DNA of 64,000 bases from Malus domestica (lineage: Eukaryota; Streptophyta; Magnoliopsida; Rosales; Rosaceae): assembly GCF_042453785.1 (NCBI RefSeq), contig NC_091677.1:6233501-6297500 (forward strand), in the 5' to 3' direction. Shown piece by piece: positions 12,581 to 24,757 of this stretch. Made by a program: the position numbers and the translations under genes. Under the pieces are notes generated by a model. The model made no database searches. It was given only the letters and a program-made list of their open reading frames with translations, and was not told the DNA's origin. Each line of letters begins with the position of its first letter. The stretch's first letter is position 1.

Positions 12581-12744
12581 AGTGTTATCCACACATTCTA
12601 TTTATCTCTCATGCACCTTTTTCAATTTCTGACCGTGAGATCAAATGAACTGAAGAAGATCAAAGAAAGAAATTAATAAGGGTGTGTGTGAAAGGTATAA
12701 ATAGATGTGTGAAAGGTATAAATAGATGTGTGAATAGCACCACT
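12581..12744. mobile_element. Small TIR element with internal 25-bp duplication
   Basis: The left end AGTGTTATCCACACATTCTA is the imperfect inverse of the right end (AGTGGTGCTATTCACACATC read inward). Near the right end the unit GTGTGAAAGGTATAAATAGAT is present twice in tandem (about 12686-12734). Non-coding. Confidence 0.5.
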
Positions 12745-13450
12745 CTTTTTTAATACACAAGCAAGCCATATCTGGTTATCTAAGTGTGAGGTATATGACT
12801 CATCGACTTTCAGAGTATTATATATGAGAATATTTTTTTCTCACCACTTTTAAGTGGTAGTTAAAAGTGGTAATGCTCACTAGTGAATGAGTTTAAATTT
12901 TAAATTTTGTGTAAACCTAAATCAAAATCCTAACACTAATCAATACCACCATTTAAGGGTGATAAAAAATGCACTCATATATAGGGGATATTTTGAAAAC
13001 TACCTAAAAATTTCAGATCACCGTTTGAATTTGTGTGGAAACTACCTGAAAAATTGCGCCACCCAGCAACACCCATGTCCAAGTGAACCGCTGCAAACAG
13101 TTGTTTTTTCCTTAATTTTTGGATGGGCTAGCAGTATTCTAAGGGCACCCATATGAATTTAGAAACACGTCAATTGTGATCCCCAAGCATAGCACTAGGA
13201 CAAATAATTATCTATAACCCGACAAGAGAAATTCTTGCATACAATGTTGATCTTATGCACGTAACAATAATTTATAAAAGAGAAGAAAAAAAACTCTCAC
13301 AACATATAGTTAATCACATGATAGAGCCAAATTGTTGCGAGTGAAGTGAAACGCTATACATTTATCGTATGCAACAATTTTCATGGTACATACGTCAATA
13401 AAAAGTCAAAACCCTAACTATATACTTGCCAGCAATAGTGAGCCCAAGCA
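12745..13450. other. Intergenic, no gene recognised
   Basis: AT-rich spacer; the frame at 12887-13156 has no recognisable domain. Confidence 0.35.
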
Positions 13451-13458
13451 CTCTTAAG

Positions 13459-14083
13459 TAGGGATGGGCAACGGTTATGGCGGGCGGGTAACCACTGTTA
13501 TTTACCTATAACCGTTTAAGCTTTTACCCGCATAATCGTTTACCCGTTGGGTATTTACATAAACGGGTATACTCATACCCATAACCGTTTATAAACGGTT
13601 AACCATACACATACCGCATACTCATTTACCCATAATCGCATACCCATTTAACCATAACCGCGTACCCGTTTACCCGTTTTTAACCCCCCCCCCTTTTTTT
13701 ATTACCTGTCTACCTATTTTTTTAACAACTTGAAAATTAAAAAGAAATTTGTCATAATTTTTTTCAAACAATTAAATACCGTTATAAGTACATTTAACAT
13801 GTATTTTTGTATTAACGGCAATATCATTTATGAATATATGTGATGTCTCCCAATTATTTGACAATCAATCTATTACAAGAATCATGCATGGTTATAGGTT
13901 AATTAATATTCTTGTATACATATACATATACATATATATATGTATATGTAAGTATGAATCAGTCTGCTAATAAGCTTATTTGATAAATGTTTGGATTGTT
14001 ATTTAGAAACATATGTTCATCGATCCAAGCCATTTAATTGATTTCTAATTTTTGGGTCAAATATTTATTGAAAACTCGAGGCC

Positions 14084-14127
<44 letters not shown>

Positions 14128-14301
14128 GCATTAGCCGACAATAACATATTTCTAAAATCTCATGGTAATCATTATCTTGAATTGGCCAAAGCTTCAAAAG
14201 ACTCCAAAACAAAAATGTCGAACATTCTAATGCTTTAGCATATTCAATCACATATGTTAAACATTGATCCGTTCTATCAACTATATTTTTCTCTCAAGTG
14301 A

Positions 14302-14341
<40 letters not shown>

Positions 14342-14612
14342 GGCCCTTTATAACCAAATATGTCTCGGGATACTAAACTTAGCTAGAAACTTTTTTTTTT
14401 TTAAGTTTTACTTATATTAAAATAAACGGTTAAATGGATACCCGTTTATAACCGAGGGTAATACCCATAACCGTCCATTTAAATTTCACGGGTAAATGAT
14501 TATACCCATAACTGTTTATTTATCTAAACGGTTACCCATAACCGTAACTTTCAAATTTAAATAGGGGAATAACTGTGGTTATCCATAACCAATAGATATT
14601 TAGCCATCCCTG
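13459..14612. mobile_element. Non-autonomous hAT transposon, 1154 bp
   Basis: A perfect 8-bp target duplication CTCTTAAG lies at 13451-13458 and 14613-14620. The terminal inverted repeats are TAGGGATGGGCAA on the left and CAGGGATGGCTAA reading in from the right. Both subterminal regions are packed with ACGGTTA/TAACCGT and ACCCGTTT motifs (13475-13690 and 14420-14590), probably transposase-binding repeats. The interior is AT-rich, non-coding, and holds two TA microsatellites. It shares end structure but not sequence with the element at 1903, so it is a separate hAT family. Confidence 0.85.
14090..14122. repeat. (TA)n microsatellite
   Basis: About 16 TA units inside the hAT element; a second run of about 14 units lies at 14307-14335. 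Their reading frames (alternating I and Y) are not genes. Confidence 0.9.
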
Positions 14613-14620
14613 CTCTTAAG

Positions 14621-16108
14621 AGACAGAGATATATACAGTGCTGAAATTGATTAACATGAGAACCCTATCTTATAAAATGAATGTTCGAGATGGAGATTTG
14701 TCTCGCAACGTACACATACTAAGCGAGTATGCAATATGCACAAAAGTTGTCGGACCACTTGCGTGAATGGAATACTGTGCATGATGTTCCCTTTTTATTC
14801 CTAGGCTTGCAGGCTTCATAGTCATGATTCATGCTAAAACAAAAGTTTGATTGACTGACGGCATATATAGTAGGATTCGCATGTTCGTCAATGGTCTTAT
14901 GCCATGAAATGATGAGACCATATTGTTCAGATAAATTATAAATGATGGTGAAACAAAGAAAACATCAACTTGTAATGGGGTGGAAGTTGAATTGGAAACT
15001 ATTATTCTACCATTAAAAGTTCTATTCTGAATTCTAAATTTTCGAAAAAAAATTGCATACATGTACACTATGTTTATATGAGAAAAATAAATTTGAAATT
15101 TGAATTAAAGTCGAAATTTCTACTAACATGTACCAAAAAAAATTGAAATTTAGGACCTCCAATTCCCAAGTTTAAATTCCATGTAAATATGTGTCATTTC
15201 CTAATTTTTATGATTAAGAGTTTAAAAATAACAAATTTCGTATTCAATTATATTATTCTCTTAGGTTAACCAAAAGAGAAAATTCATAAATTCTAGGAAA
15301 TAAAATCTCGTTATTTCAATTTCCATCATTTTAAAATTCTGGCTGAACCAATTTTTTTTTATTTTGCCAAACTTGTTATGACAATTTTTTTTCGAAATGT
15401 TCCAATATTTGATAGTGATTTGCTAAAATTATGTATCTTTTAAGGAATTTTTCTTTTATATTTTATCACGTTCATTGTCAGTTTTGGACATGTTCTCATA
15501 TTTGATCACAAATAGTCTATGAAATTACCTCAACTCCTCATTTCCCACAATTTCAAAATCGATCAATGTCTTTGAAATTAACTATCACAAATCAATGTGG
15601 TCCTTATGTTAGGTTTCTGTAAAAAAAATATATATATTAGTGTGCCCATGTGACACAAAATTATATATACATCCGTTGAAGAATTTTCACATGTCTTTGA
15701 TTTTTCTTGCTCGAACCTAACTTTACCACTTCAAATGAGGAGTTGGGTCAATTTTAGAAACCATTTGTTATAAAAATCTATTTTTTTATATTTAATGATA
15801 CACTTGTACTATTTTATTTTGTCTTATATGTATCTATGCTACAATCATAGACATACTAGGGTACTAAATTTTTTTTAATTAGATGCACTAATATATACCA
15901 ATTACTAAGAAAGAACATTAAATTGTATATACAAAAAGTTCAAGAATATCCAAAAACTTGTAAAATGTAAGAATTCCAAAATATGTTTTAAAAGTTTCTC
16001 ATTCCAAATTGGTAATAAATTATTCGAAACTATTTGGAATGGAAAATGAAAACTTTGTTTTTAATTTGATCTATCCAAAAATCAGCCATAGCTGAGACTA
16101 GACAGTAT
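14621..16108. other. Intergenic, no gene recognised
   Basis: AT-rich spacer without coding or structural features that I can delimit. Confidence 0.35.
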
Positions 16109-16412
16109 GGGTGCGTTTGGTACGTGGGACGGGACGGGACGGAACAGAACGAGACGTTCCGTCCCGCGTTTGGTGCGCTAAAAATGGGTGGAACGGGTTG
16201 TTCCACGGGACAGATTTTGGGTGTTTTTGCGTTCCACCTCTCCCCCTGGAACGGGTTTGTTCCACGTCTGTGGAACACAATGTTTTACCATTTTAAGACA
16301 AATATACCCCATGTCTTTTTCAAAAATTACACCTTCGTTCCGTCCCGTCCCGTCCCGTTCCGTCCCGTCCCGTCCCGTTCCGTTCCGTCCCGTCCGCGTA
16401 CCAAACGCACCC
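16109..16412. mobile_element. TIR element with GGGAC/GTCCC pentamer arrays, 304 bp
   Basis: It has perfect 16-bp terminal inverted repeats, GGGTGCGTTTGGTACG and its complement, flanked by TAT on both sides (16106-16108 and 16413-16415). Inside the left end are GGGAC/GGAAC repeats, and inside the right end a long run of GTCCC/GTTCC repeats, so the arms can pair. The 3-bp duplication and GGG ends suggest a PIF/Harbinger-related MITE, although TAT is not the usual TWA. Reading frames rich in V/P/S/R here are by-products of the pentamers. Confidence 0.7.
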
Positions 16413-18199
16413 TATTAGAATTGATCATCTTAGTTCCGTCCTATAGAATTACCACTTTTGGAGATGGAATATGTTGGATAGTTGTCAAGTTTAACTAATC
16501 ACCGTTGTTAAGTTCATCAAACATGAAACCTGATAATTAGTTCATTTCAAATGTTCATGTTCTTTCTAGTCCCACCTACTAAATGAGACCATAAATTCTA
16601 CCGGATAAGGAGAAACTTTGCCCATGGGTTTGAGAAAAGACAATTTAGATCTCATGATGGATGAACACTAAATCTCTCATTTGTTCGTTCAATCAATATA
16701 TGATGGTGATGACGGTGGTCATGTTAGTGTTCGTAGATATCGATGATTCTACGAGGCCAATTAAACATATATGGATAACATGAAAAAAAAGTGTTCTATG
16801 ATGGGATTTCATGGGAATGGATGAAGGTGACAAGGCAAACACCAAAAACTTCTCAACAGGGCTCACCACAAGGCACAAATTCCTATACTAAGTGGCCAAG
16901 TTGAAGAAGCACTTGACCTTACCGAGGCTGAAAAATTGTACCATCTTGTGCAAACTCTCTTTTCTACTTCTTATCGTGGGGCTTTTGAGGTACTAGGGTT
17001 ATCTAATTGGGTACTTGATTACCTATGCACGTGTGGAATTAAAAATCTCTCTTATAATTCCAGCTAGCAATGGAAGTTTGTACTTTTTTCTGGTACCAGA
17101 TAGAAGACCACTCATTATCAAAAGGTCAAACCCTAGATTGGAACAAGTGCTACACACCCATGTTTGTAATGCAGTAGTAATGGATGTTGAAAGTTGCCTC
17201 ACTTGATGGGACTTGCCGACATGCTTTGACAATTTGGCATGTAATTATGCACTGGTGGTAGCATTTGGATATGCAAGCTCCTGAATTTCTAGATGGCTGT
17301 CTGATTAGGATAATTTTTATATTAAGAGAAATAAGCGTGTATTTGGACGAAATCAAAATACATAAAATTTTATGTTTTTATGAGAGACAGATGACGTGAC
17401 TAGATACCTCTATTCAAGTTTTTCTTGCGAATTATAGTATAGAAGAAACCATAAATCTTTCAACATTTTATTTCCTTCACTATCACCATCATATATCTCT
17501 CATCCATTTCATAAGAGAGAAACATGAGCCATGCTTCTTCCTCATTCAGTTGGCATGGTCCAAAATGTTTGGAGAAGTACATTTCGTTGCAACGAAAAAT
17601 GGTACATGTCTGCTAATTCAGGTTGGGTTTGAGTCTGAAATCTAGAAATAGGCTTGTATATGATTTTTTACTGTAAAAAAGCAACAGTGAAATTATGAGA
17701 TTATGAACAATAGTTTGGGAAGTGGTTTTTTCATTGACTCGATTTTAGCTTCAAATGGATGTTTAAGCCCATCAGTGTGGCTTGCGGGCCAAGAAAAAGT
17801 GTGATTTCATTGCATTTTGTTATTGTTAGCGGATTTTTTCAGAGACTGGATCCCCCAAACGAATGTAGTTGCTTTGCAATTACCAGTAATTTTTTCTTGT
17901 TGGTTTAGAAGATATCTTTTCAGGACGGAGAAGAAATGGTAAAAGAGAGTAAAGAATGGAAGAAAGGAAAATTCATGAACAATCGATCACCGTCCGAACA
18001 GAAAATCCGTACATTGGAAGCTCTAATACATTCCTGTTAGTAAAGATGTTTACAATTCCCTGGTGCACATAACAGAAAGTGTTTCTTGAGTCACCAAGAA
18101 ACTCAATGAAATTTAACAATTTGTTTGCTAATTACCCTGTTGGTTTGCTAATAACACCAACAGTTATCTAGAAGCATAATATAAATTAGGCTTTTTAGC
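16413..18199. other. Intergenic, no gene recognised
   Basis: AT-rich; several short frames (16.7-17.4 kb) on both strands lack domains or splice logic. No RNA gene seen. Confidence 0.35.
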
Positions 18200-19190
18200 C
18201 AAAATGATCCCTGAGATTTGCATAACACATCACTTTGGTCCTCGATATTGAAAATCAATAGAAATAGTCTCTGAGATTGTCCACCATCTATTATTTTTGT
18301 CCTTCCGTTAAAAACTCCGTTAAGTGTCCCGGAGCTCTTGGCTAAAAGTTTAGGCAATTTTTAAAGCTTCGTAACTCAATCGTTTCTTAACTAAATTCGA
18401 CCCATAATATATCAAAATGAAGATAGGAAAGTGTAGAACAAGATTATACCTATTTGGAAGCCCAATGGTTGCCGGAGATGATCGGAAAATAGCCTGAAAG
18501 GTGACTGGTCCGTAAGACAACCGGAAAACTCGCCGAAAACTGGGTAAACTTTAAACGTTCATAACTTCTTCAATACTTAATGAAATCAAGTGATTCAAAA
18601 ATGAAAATCATACTTCTTGACGAGACAGAGAATGGTACCTTTCTTGACGGCTAAATTGCCATGGTTAGGACGAAAAATGGCTCGAAAATGACTGTCTCAG
18701 TCTCCAGTCTCCAGTTAGCCACTTTCGAGCCGTTTTCTAGTCAAACCATGGCAAATTAGCCGTCAAGAAAGATACCATTCTCTTCGTCTCGTTTAGAAAT
18801 ATGATTTTTATTTTTGAATCACTCGAATTCATTGAGTATTGATGAAGTTATAAATGTTTAAAGTTTACCTAGTTTTCAACGAATTTACCCAGTTTTCCCA
18901 AGGACCAGTCACCTTTCAGACTATTTTTCGAACATCTCTGGCAACCATTGGGCTTCCAAATAGGTATAATCTTGTTCTACACTTTTCTATCTTCATTTTG
19001 ATATATTATGAGTCGAATTTGGTTAAGAAAAGATTGAGTTACGAAGCTTTGAAAATTGCCCAATCTTCCGACCAAGAGCTCCGAGACATTTAACGGAGTT
19101 TTTTAACAGAATAACCAAAATAATGAATGGTGGACAATATCAAGAACAATTTCCATTGATTCAATCTCAAGGACTAAAGTAAATTATAGT
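18200..19190. mobile_element. 1-kb inverted repeat (foldback or Mutator-like non-autonomous element)
   Basis: Two arms of roughly 450-480 bp (about 18.2-18.69 kb and 18.72-19.19 kb) are inverted copies around a short centre near 18.70 kb. For example GGTGACTGGTCC (18499) mirrors GGACCAGTCACC (18902), and GGAAGCCCAATGGTTGCC mirrors GGCAACCATTGGGCTTCC. The arms have diverged by a few percent plus small indels. No transposase frame. The outer ends (CCAAAATGATCCCTGAGATT type) resemble Mutator-like termini, but I could not fix a target duplication. It abuts the 3' end of the KH pseudogene. Confidence 0.65.
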
Positions 19191-19284
19191 AGATTCCCAA
19201 ATTAGAGCCCGGTAATGGTAGGCGCTTTGTTGCAAACTATGGTTGCTGCGGTCGGCGCCCTAAGGAGCATTCGTGTTTGGGTAT

Positions 19285-22200
19285 GATCCTTGTTGAAAGC
19301 TCAATTGTTAGGGGCTTTCCTGAGCATTTATTTGGTAGGGACTGTACGAAGCTTTGACTTGATAAGGGCTATGCTGAGGATTGATTCGGTATGGGCTGTC
19401 CTAAGGATTGATTCGGTATGGGCTGTGCTGAGGATTGAGTTTGTAGGGGCCATGCTGAGGATTGATTTGGTAGGCGCTGGGCTGAGGATTCATCTCGTGG
19501 TAGGAGACTTGCGGAGCATTTACATAGCGGTAGGAACCAGATAGAGAACTCACATTTTGATCTGCAGAAGCCAAGAATGCCCGAAGGGTATTCTGTGCTG
19601 CATTCAAATGATCAGAACCACCGATCTCAACAGAATGCTCAGAGCCACCACCGTGGGAGTCTTGGAGCTGCGCTCTTGATACGTCAACCTAAATAGCAAT
19701 TTCAAAAGGCTAGATGTATAATTTTCTTTGTCAAATCCGTTGGTATACTATAATTTCTCTTATCCTACTACTCTCACAAGGTTCTGAAAATATACCTCTC
19801 TAATAGTGGAAATGCTGCGCCCTACTGTTCCAGGAAAATCGACTGCATTCGTTGGGATCCTACCCTCCATAGCATAGTTGACCCTTGGATAGCTGGAACA
19901 ACATAAAACAAGCACAAAAATCAGAGTGATAAAATATGAGTATTACTTTGTACGCAAGTATAAATACTTCCATACCCAGAAGCAGTTGGAGGAATCTGAT
20001 AAATCTCTGGTTGACAAGGAACTTTTAGCAATCATTCATAGACATGTCATTTCCACTTATCTAGATTTACTTTGTTATTTTATTATCGTCTTGACAAGAA
20101 TTCTGGTTCAATGTATGAGCATTTTCATACATAAGCTGTGCATTGCATGCACTGTTATTTCTAAGCAGGTCATATATCATCTTAATTGCCTAGAATTCCA
20201 TCTAAAAAGCAACCAGGTGCACATAATACATTTTATAATGTATCTAATACTCATACATAAAGGAAGACATCCGTGTTCTGTAATAAATATGAGGTCAAAA
20301 TGGCAAATATCAGTTGAATCTCATTTGGAGATACCCAATTACTCATTGCTGCAAGCTTCACCTTATGAGAACCATTTCTTGCCATCAACAGAATGCCTCC
20401 TTTCACCAGTTCTGCCATAAACAGTGCTTTGAGCATGCATAACTTTTAACTTGATAATCATATGATGGGAATTGGGATAATAATCAAGATATCGACAGTG
20501 ATGCTCATGGTGTCACATATCTAGAAAGTTCAATTTTATTTAACCTCTCAAGTAATTTGTGACCTTTCAGTTAAACAATAAACTCTACATAAAAAATATA
20601 AGTACAAAAGAAGAAAAGTTGTCAATCTCATGAAAAAAAATCAAATAAAACTAACTGCAAAACGAAGGCAATCAAATTAATACTCCTCCGAACCAAGATA
20701 AACCAAAAAGTTGGCCTATCATCCTTCGAGTAAACACGATTATCAGCCTGGGTTCTCCTTCTCGTCTCATTTATAACTTACCTCCTTGTCCAAGGAGGCA
20801 TCAAACTTTATTTGATGGTTCAAGAATCCTAGTAGTGATTATGCCTTTATCGGAATTCACTTGTTCTGTTCTGAAGCTCAAGAATTGTCACAATTATTTG
20901 TGATCTGGGATTCCACAAAGCCTGAAAAAGTATGAGCAAGGTGATCCACTGCTGGCATATTCTTGATCCACAGGCACCAGCAAACAGTTGGTGCACAGTA
21001 CGTTGTCCGTGCAAATAACACTTCTAAGCCAATATGAAAAGAAGTTAAAAGACAGGAAATGGCCGTGTATCACAAGATGGCATACCTCAAAAGCAGAGAC
21101 GGGAATTACACTTTCTTCTCAATCCTTTGATGCATCCTGAACATGAATTTTGGCTCCTGTTTCCAGTTGTAATTGTTTTACATTAAAACCACCCTTGTCA
21201 ATAATCCCACCAAATGTCCCAGCTGAACACAAAATTTTCAAGAAAACTCAGCTAGAGCTAGAGCTTCACCCCCATGTCCAGGAGGAAAACCATTAAAACC
21301 ACCTTTGGGCAAATCCAGAACGGTTTTCATATCCTCCTGTGGCATTGGCGACATAGCGTGGGAAGGAGCCCGATTAGACAACATTGGATTTCTAGGTGAA
21401 AGAAAGGCATAGGAAAGATTGAAGGAGGCTTGTCCTTCCTAGGATTCTGATGCAGTAGATTAGACACTTCATAAAGTGCCCTCTTTGTCATATTTGGTTT
21501 TGCAGATATCTCTCACTTTTGTTGGAAGTTATAGGCACCAAAAAACAAATAACAAAGAACTTTTCATGGGAGTTTCATATAAGCATGTTTGAAGATTGAA
21601 GGTAACCAAGCTACAAAATCATATGCTTTTACAAATGTAAAAAGAAGACATGAAAAATCTCAATACACCCACAAGTTTCCAGCGGCAGACTTCACTGGCA
21701 CAAAGTGACTGCATACATGGACCACTGGACCTTCATTTGCATACATAGACATATTTAGGGTATATATTTTGAGCACCAATAAATTTCCCAGTACCAACAT
21801 ACACAGCTGGGAACACATATTAAATTAAAAACAACAAAAATCATTTCTAACACAAAAATAAGTTTGAAAAAAATTAACTTTAATCAACAGATGAGCTCAT
21901 ACGACGTCATAAGATTTGCTCTATTAGCTCAATCAAAAGTCTAATGCCATCTACATCATATAAAATCTTCTTTTGGAACATTATTTCCTATGAACATGCA
22001 AGGAGCACAAAAATTGAAAGAGTACCAGCACCAATTCATCAGTTTCCATAGCACAAATTGGAAGCTGATCTGCAGGAAGGACAACCTACCATATTGTTTG
22101 GAACTAGAAGTCTTGTGGTAACAACACTGTTCTTGTTGTCATCATCAAATGTAACTCCACCAAAACGATCTTCCTCTACTATCCTGTCATGAACTTTCAA

Positions 22201-22496
22201 CAGAGCATCCAGGGTAGCACAATGCGGCTCCATTTGATTTCCCTCACCTAAATTTTCATGGTTATTTGGTTTGCTTGAAATTTTTGTTGGAGAGCTATAA
22301 CACCACCGATCTTTTTAGAAGGGCAGAGAATACGATACACAGTGTTGAGCAATTGATAATCCTCTGAAGGTTGCTTACTGCTTGAATCATTCCACTTTCC
22401 TTTCTTGTAGTTGTTGTTACCCCCTCTTCTTTTAAACTGGATATTAGGGCGTTTCTTGAAAAGGTTTCGATTGTTCCCATCAATCATACCCCTCAA
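19285..22496 (-). pseudogene. KH-domain RNA-binding protein pseudogene, copy A
   Basis: Remains of a multi-KH nuclear RNA-binding protein (HEN4/At5g15270-like from memory) read on the minus strand. The first coding exon (22248-22496) begins MRGM, has RRGGNN and enters KH1 with VYRILCPSKKIGGVI, then loses the rest of KH1 by deletion. 22039-22233 holds the KH1-KH2 linker (DALLKVHDRIVEED) and KH2 start (LLVPNNMVGC), then a frame-shifting deletion removes the KH2 GxxG loop. KH3 (about 21080-21470) keeps KGGFNVKQLQLETG but has an in-frame stop. KH4 (20690-20925) has stops and indels. KH5 and the tail are at about 19300-19890 (LNAAQNTLRAFLAS). These breaks rule out a full protein. Confidence 0.85.
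19300..19510 (-). repeat. 27-bp coding repeat in the KH pseudogene tail
   Basis: On the minus strand a 9-residue unit close to INPQHSPYR recurs about seven times (variants NPQPSAYQ, NPQHGPYK, NPQDSPYR, NAQESP), corresponding to a 27-bp repeat (GCTGAGGATTGATTCGGTAT on the + strand). One unit has CAG changed to TAG, a premature stop. Prolonged tandem expansion of a P/Q/Y-rich tail is the likely origin. Confidence 0.8.
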
Positions 22497-23050
22497 TACT
22501 AAAAACTAATAACTGAAGCGGACTGAATTTTAAGCAAACCTTAATACCTGGATTAAACAAAACAATAAAAAAAGTCGCCATTACTGCGAAAGAGCCAAAT
22601 GCCATCCTAATATTCTCAAGGAATGAAACTGGGTTCATCATTTCCAATTTCGAACGGAACAGTAAATTAAACAAAACTCATTGAATTCAAGGATTGCCAA
22701 TACAAAAGTTCAATTATACATTGTAGTTAAAAAAGGTACCTTGATCTAGTAAAGTATTTCCAACGAGCTAGCAGCCTTAATTCGTGAGCGTTAGGCTTCG
22801 ATCCATCGCCCTAGGATAACCAAGCTCATACAATATCAAATTCAAGCATTTCCTTTTCTGGGAACTAACCAAAACAAATAATGCAAGACAAAAGTTGGAA
22901 TCTTTAGTTAATATTAACGACAGGAAACAATGATTTAGATGGAGGGTGATCGGAGAAATGAGAAGAACATAGCACAGGCCAGTCAGTAAAACTGTAAGAT
23001 TATGGTTTGTGGGGAAGTTAATGAAAAGTTTTTACCTTTTTACGTACCGG

Positions 23051-23051
23051 A

Positions 23052-23086
<35 letters not shown>

Positions 23087-23089
23087 AGG
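23051..23089. repeat. (GC)n(GA)n microsatellite in the KH leader
   Basis: A CG-dinucleotide run followed by about 12 GA units upstream of the KH pseudogene start; in copy B (53219-53273) the GA tract is longer. Probably the 5' leader or promoter of the ancestral KH gene, where CT/GA tracts are common in plants. Confidence 0.85.
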
Positions 23090-23099
23090 ATGAGAGGTA

Positions 23100-24606
23100 A
23101 AGGGAGTGTGGCTACCGCTTGCCGGGGCGACTGGCGGTCCCCATCTTCGGAGAGGAGAGAGATGAATCGAGGTAATGGAGCTTGAAGTCTTGGACTTGCA
23201 GAGTTTTGTCTGTATTTTTTTAAGGTGGAAAAGGAGATGGGCTTCGACCCATTTCCAATTCTTAGGAAAGGCCAAACTTAACTTCGACCCATTTCAAATT
23301 CGACATGTCACAAGAGGTCTTGTGCATGTCCAATTTGAAAAAAATCCAGAAATATTCAAAGATTTTTTGTGGGTTTAGATTTTGCAGTATATACAGAACA
23401 CAAATTGGTTCATCACGTATCATAATATAAGGAGAAAGACACAAAAAATGTATATTTATCCAATATCCACTTGTATTATGATACATAATGTACCGACTTG
23501 TGTTCTGGGTACATAAAAAAATTTCTTCCTTTACTGATGTTAATTCCAAATTCTAATGGAGTTGATCCTCGTGGGATATCTAAATACTTCAACGTTGAAA
23601 CTTCAAAATAAAGGATAAAATTCAGTGACAGATCCATTCAAATAAAAATAAGAGGAAACTGAGGTGTACTCCACCAATTATTTCTTCATCGGCTTCTACA
23701 AGTTAGGTTATTATTCTTACAAAGACAACACCAAAACTAGATTTCTTCTCGCCCAAGAAAGCACCAAGAGCATTTAGCACTGAACTAGTTTGGTATTTTT
23801 CATCGTTCCTACATGAAACAATGCAACGACAGACTGTTTTTCAGTCACGACCTTTGCAAACAGATGGTTTGATGGAAACCGTTTTATGAATAGGGATGCC
23901 CATTGCACCATTCAATCATCCAATTCATCCCTAAAATTCTGCAAAAGATTTTGTCAACAATATTCTTTTCGTTTTTTCTTTTTCATAAAACAATGCCTAA
24001 TCGGATAAATGGTTGCTATGGTGATAGAGTATTCGGAAGATAGTCCATCTAATAAAAAAAAAATTAGGAATTGAATCCTCATGATGGAGACTGTTAGGAA
24101 TCGAGCCCCAGATTAAAAACTCCGTCAAGTTACAGTTAATAGACTGCACGTGAGCTCCAAGTGCAAGGTTAAATTCATCATTTCAGCTCTATTAACCCAG
24201 TAAGCGTTCAAATCAGCCTATACAGCGTCCCTCCCCTAGTCTGAAAGACTAAAACGATGAAATCGCTATCTACGTGTGGGTGCTGGAGTTTTTGCTGAAA
24301 ATTGGGGTGGGAGACTGAGAGGCTCTCGATTTGAAATCGTCGACTCGAATCTAAAAGCTCTGAAGTTCCAACACCAATTACAGAAAACAATAGGCCTTCC
24401 TTCCCATTTTAGCTCGCCGATTCATACAGAACCAATTTCATGTAATTTGGCTTTCTTTGTTTTTCTTACAACTTGCATTGTTTGAGTCATTTGATTAACT
24501 GGGTTTTATTGTTTCTTTGTTTTGGGTTTCAATGAGTTCAGTTGGAAGAATCGCCACCGAATTATGTTTTGGTTTTGAACTCAAACTTCTCTTACCCAAA
24601 AATAAG
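23100..24606. other. Former KH promoter region and spacer, copy A
   Basis: Duplicated in B at about 53.28-54.77 kb. It includes a 69-residue frame at 24276-24485 that is also open in B (54443-54652), but the base differences between copies are mostly amino-acid-changing, so I do not call a gene. Confidence 0.4.
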
Positions 24607-24614
24607 TCAAATAA

Positions 24615-24749
24615 GCAAGTAGCCCTCTACCACAGTAGTGAAGTGGAGTGTTACTCTTACACCATGATATGGGTTCGAACCCTGTTGGCTCTCTAATCTA
24701 ACATTTAATCTAACAAATGTATTGTTTGACAAAAAAAAAAAAAAATCAA
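24615..24749 (+). mobile_element. tRNA-derived SINE, copy A
   Basis: Pol III-like internal promoter: an A-box region around CACAGTAGTGAAGTGG and a B-box GGGTTCGAACC (24669-24679). It ends TGTTTGACAAAAAAAAAAAA. The repeat TCAAATAA flanks it (24607-24614 and 24750-24757), fitting target-primed insertion. The same SINE lies at the equivalent place in copy B (about 54775-54895), so it inserted before the duplication. Confidence 0.7.
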
Positions 24750-24757
24750 TCAAATAA

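Noticed and set aside
16030..16498. Several frames rich in P, R, S and V on both strands
   Set aside because: Translations of GGGAC/GTCCC pentamer repeats in a transposable element.
19926..20420. 164-residue + strand frame
   Set aside because: Lies antisense within the KH pseudogene, composition-driven, no domain.
22295..22674. Alternative-frame proteins over the KH first exon and its upstream intron
   Set aside because: The other frame carries the recognisable KH1 motif VYRILCPSKKIGG; these are frame shadows.
24276..24485. 69-residue frame conserved in both duplication copies (also 54443-54652)
   Set aside because: It is open in both only because the copies are recent; most differences change amino acids, and no domain, splice pattern or homologue is recognised.
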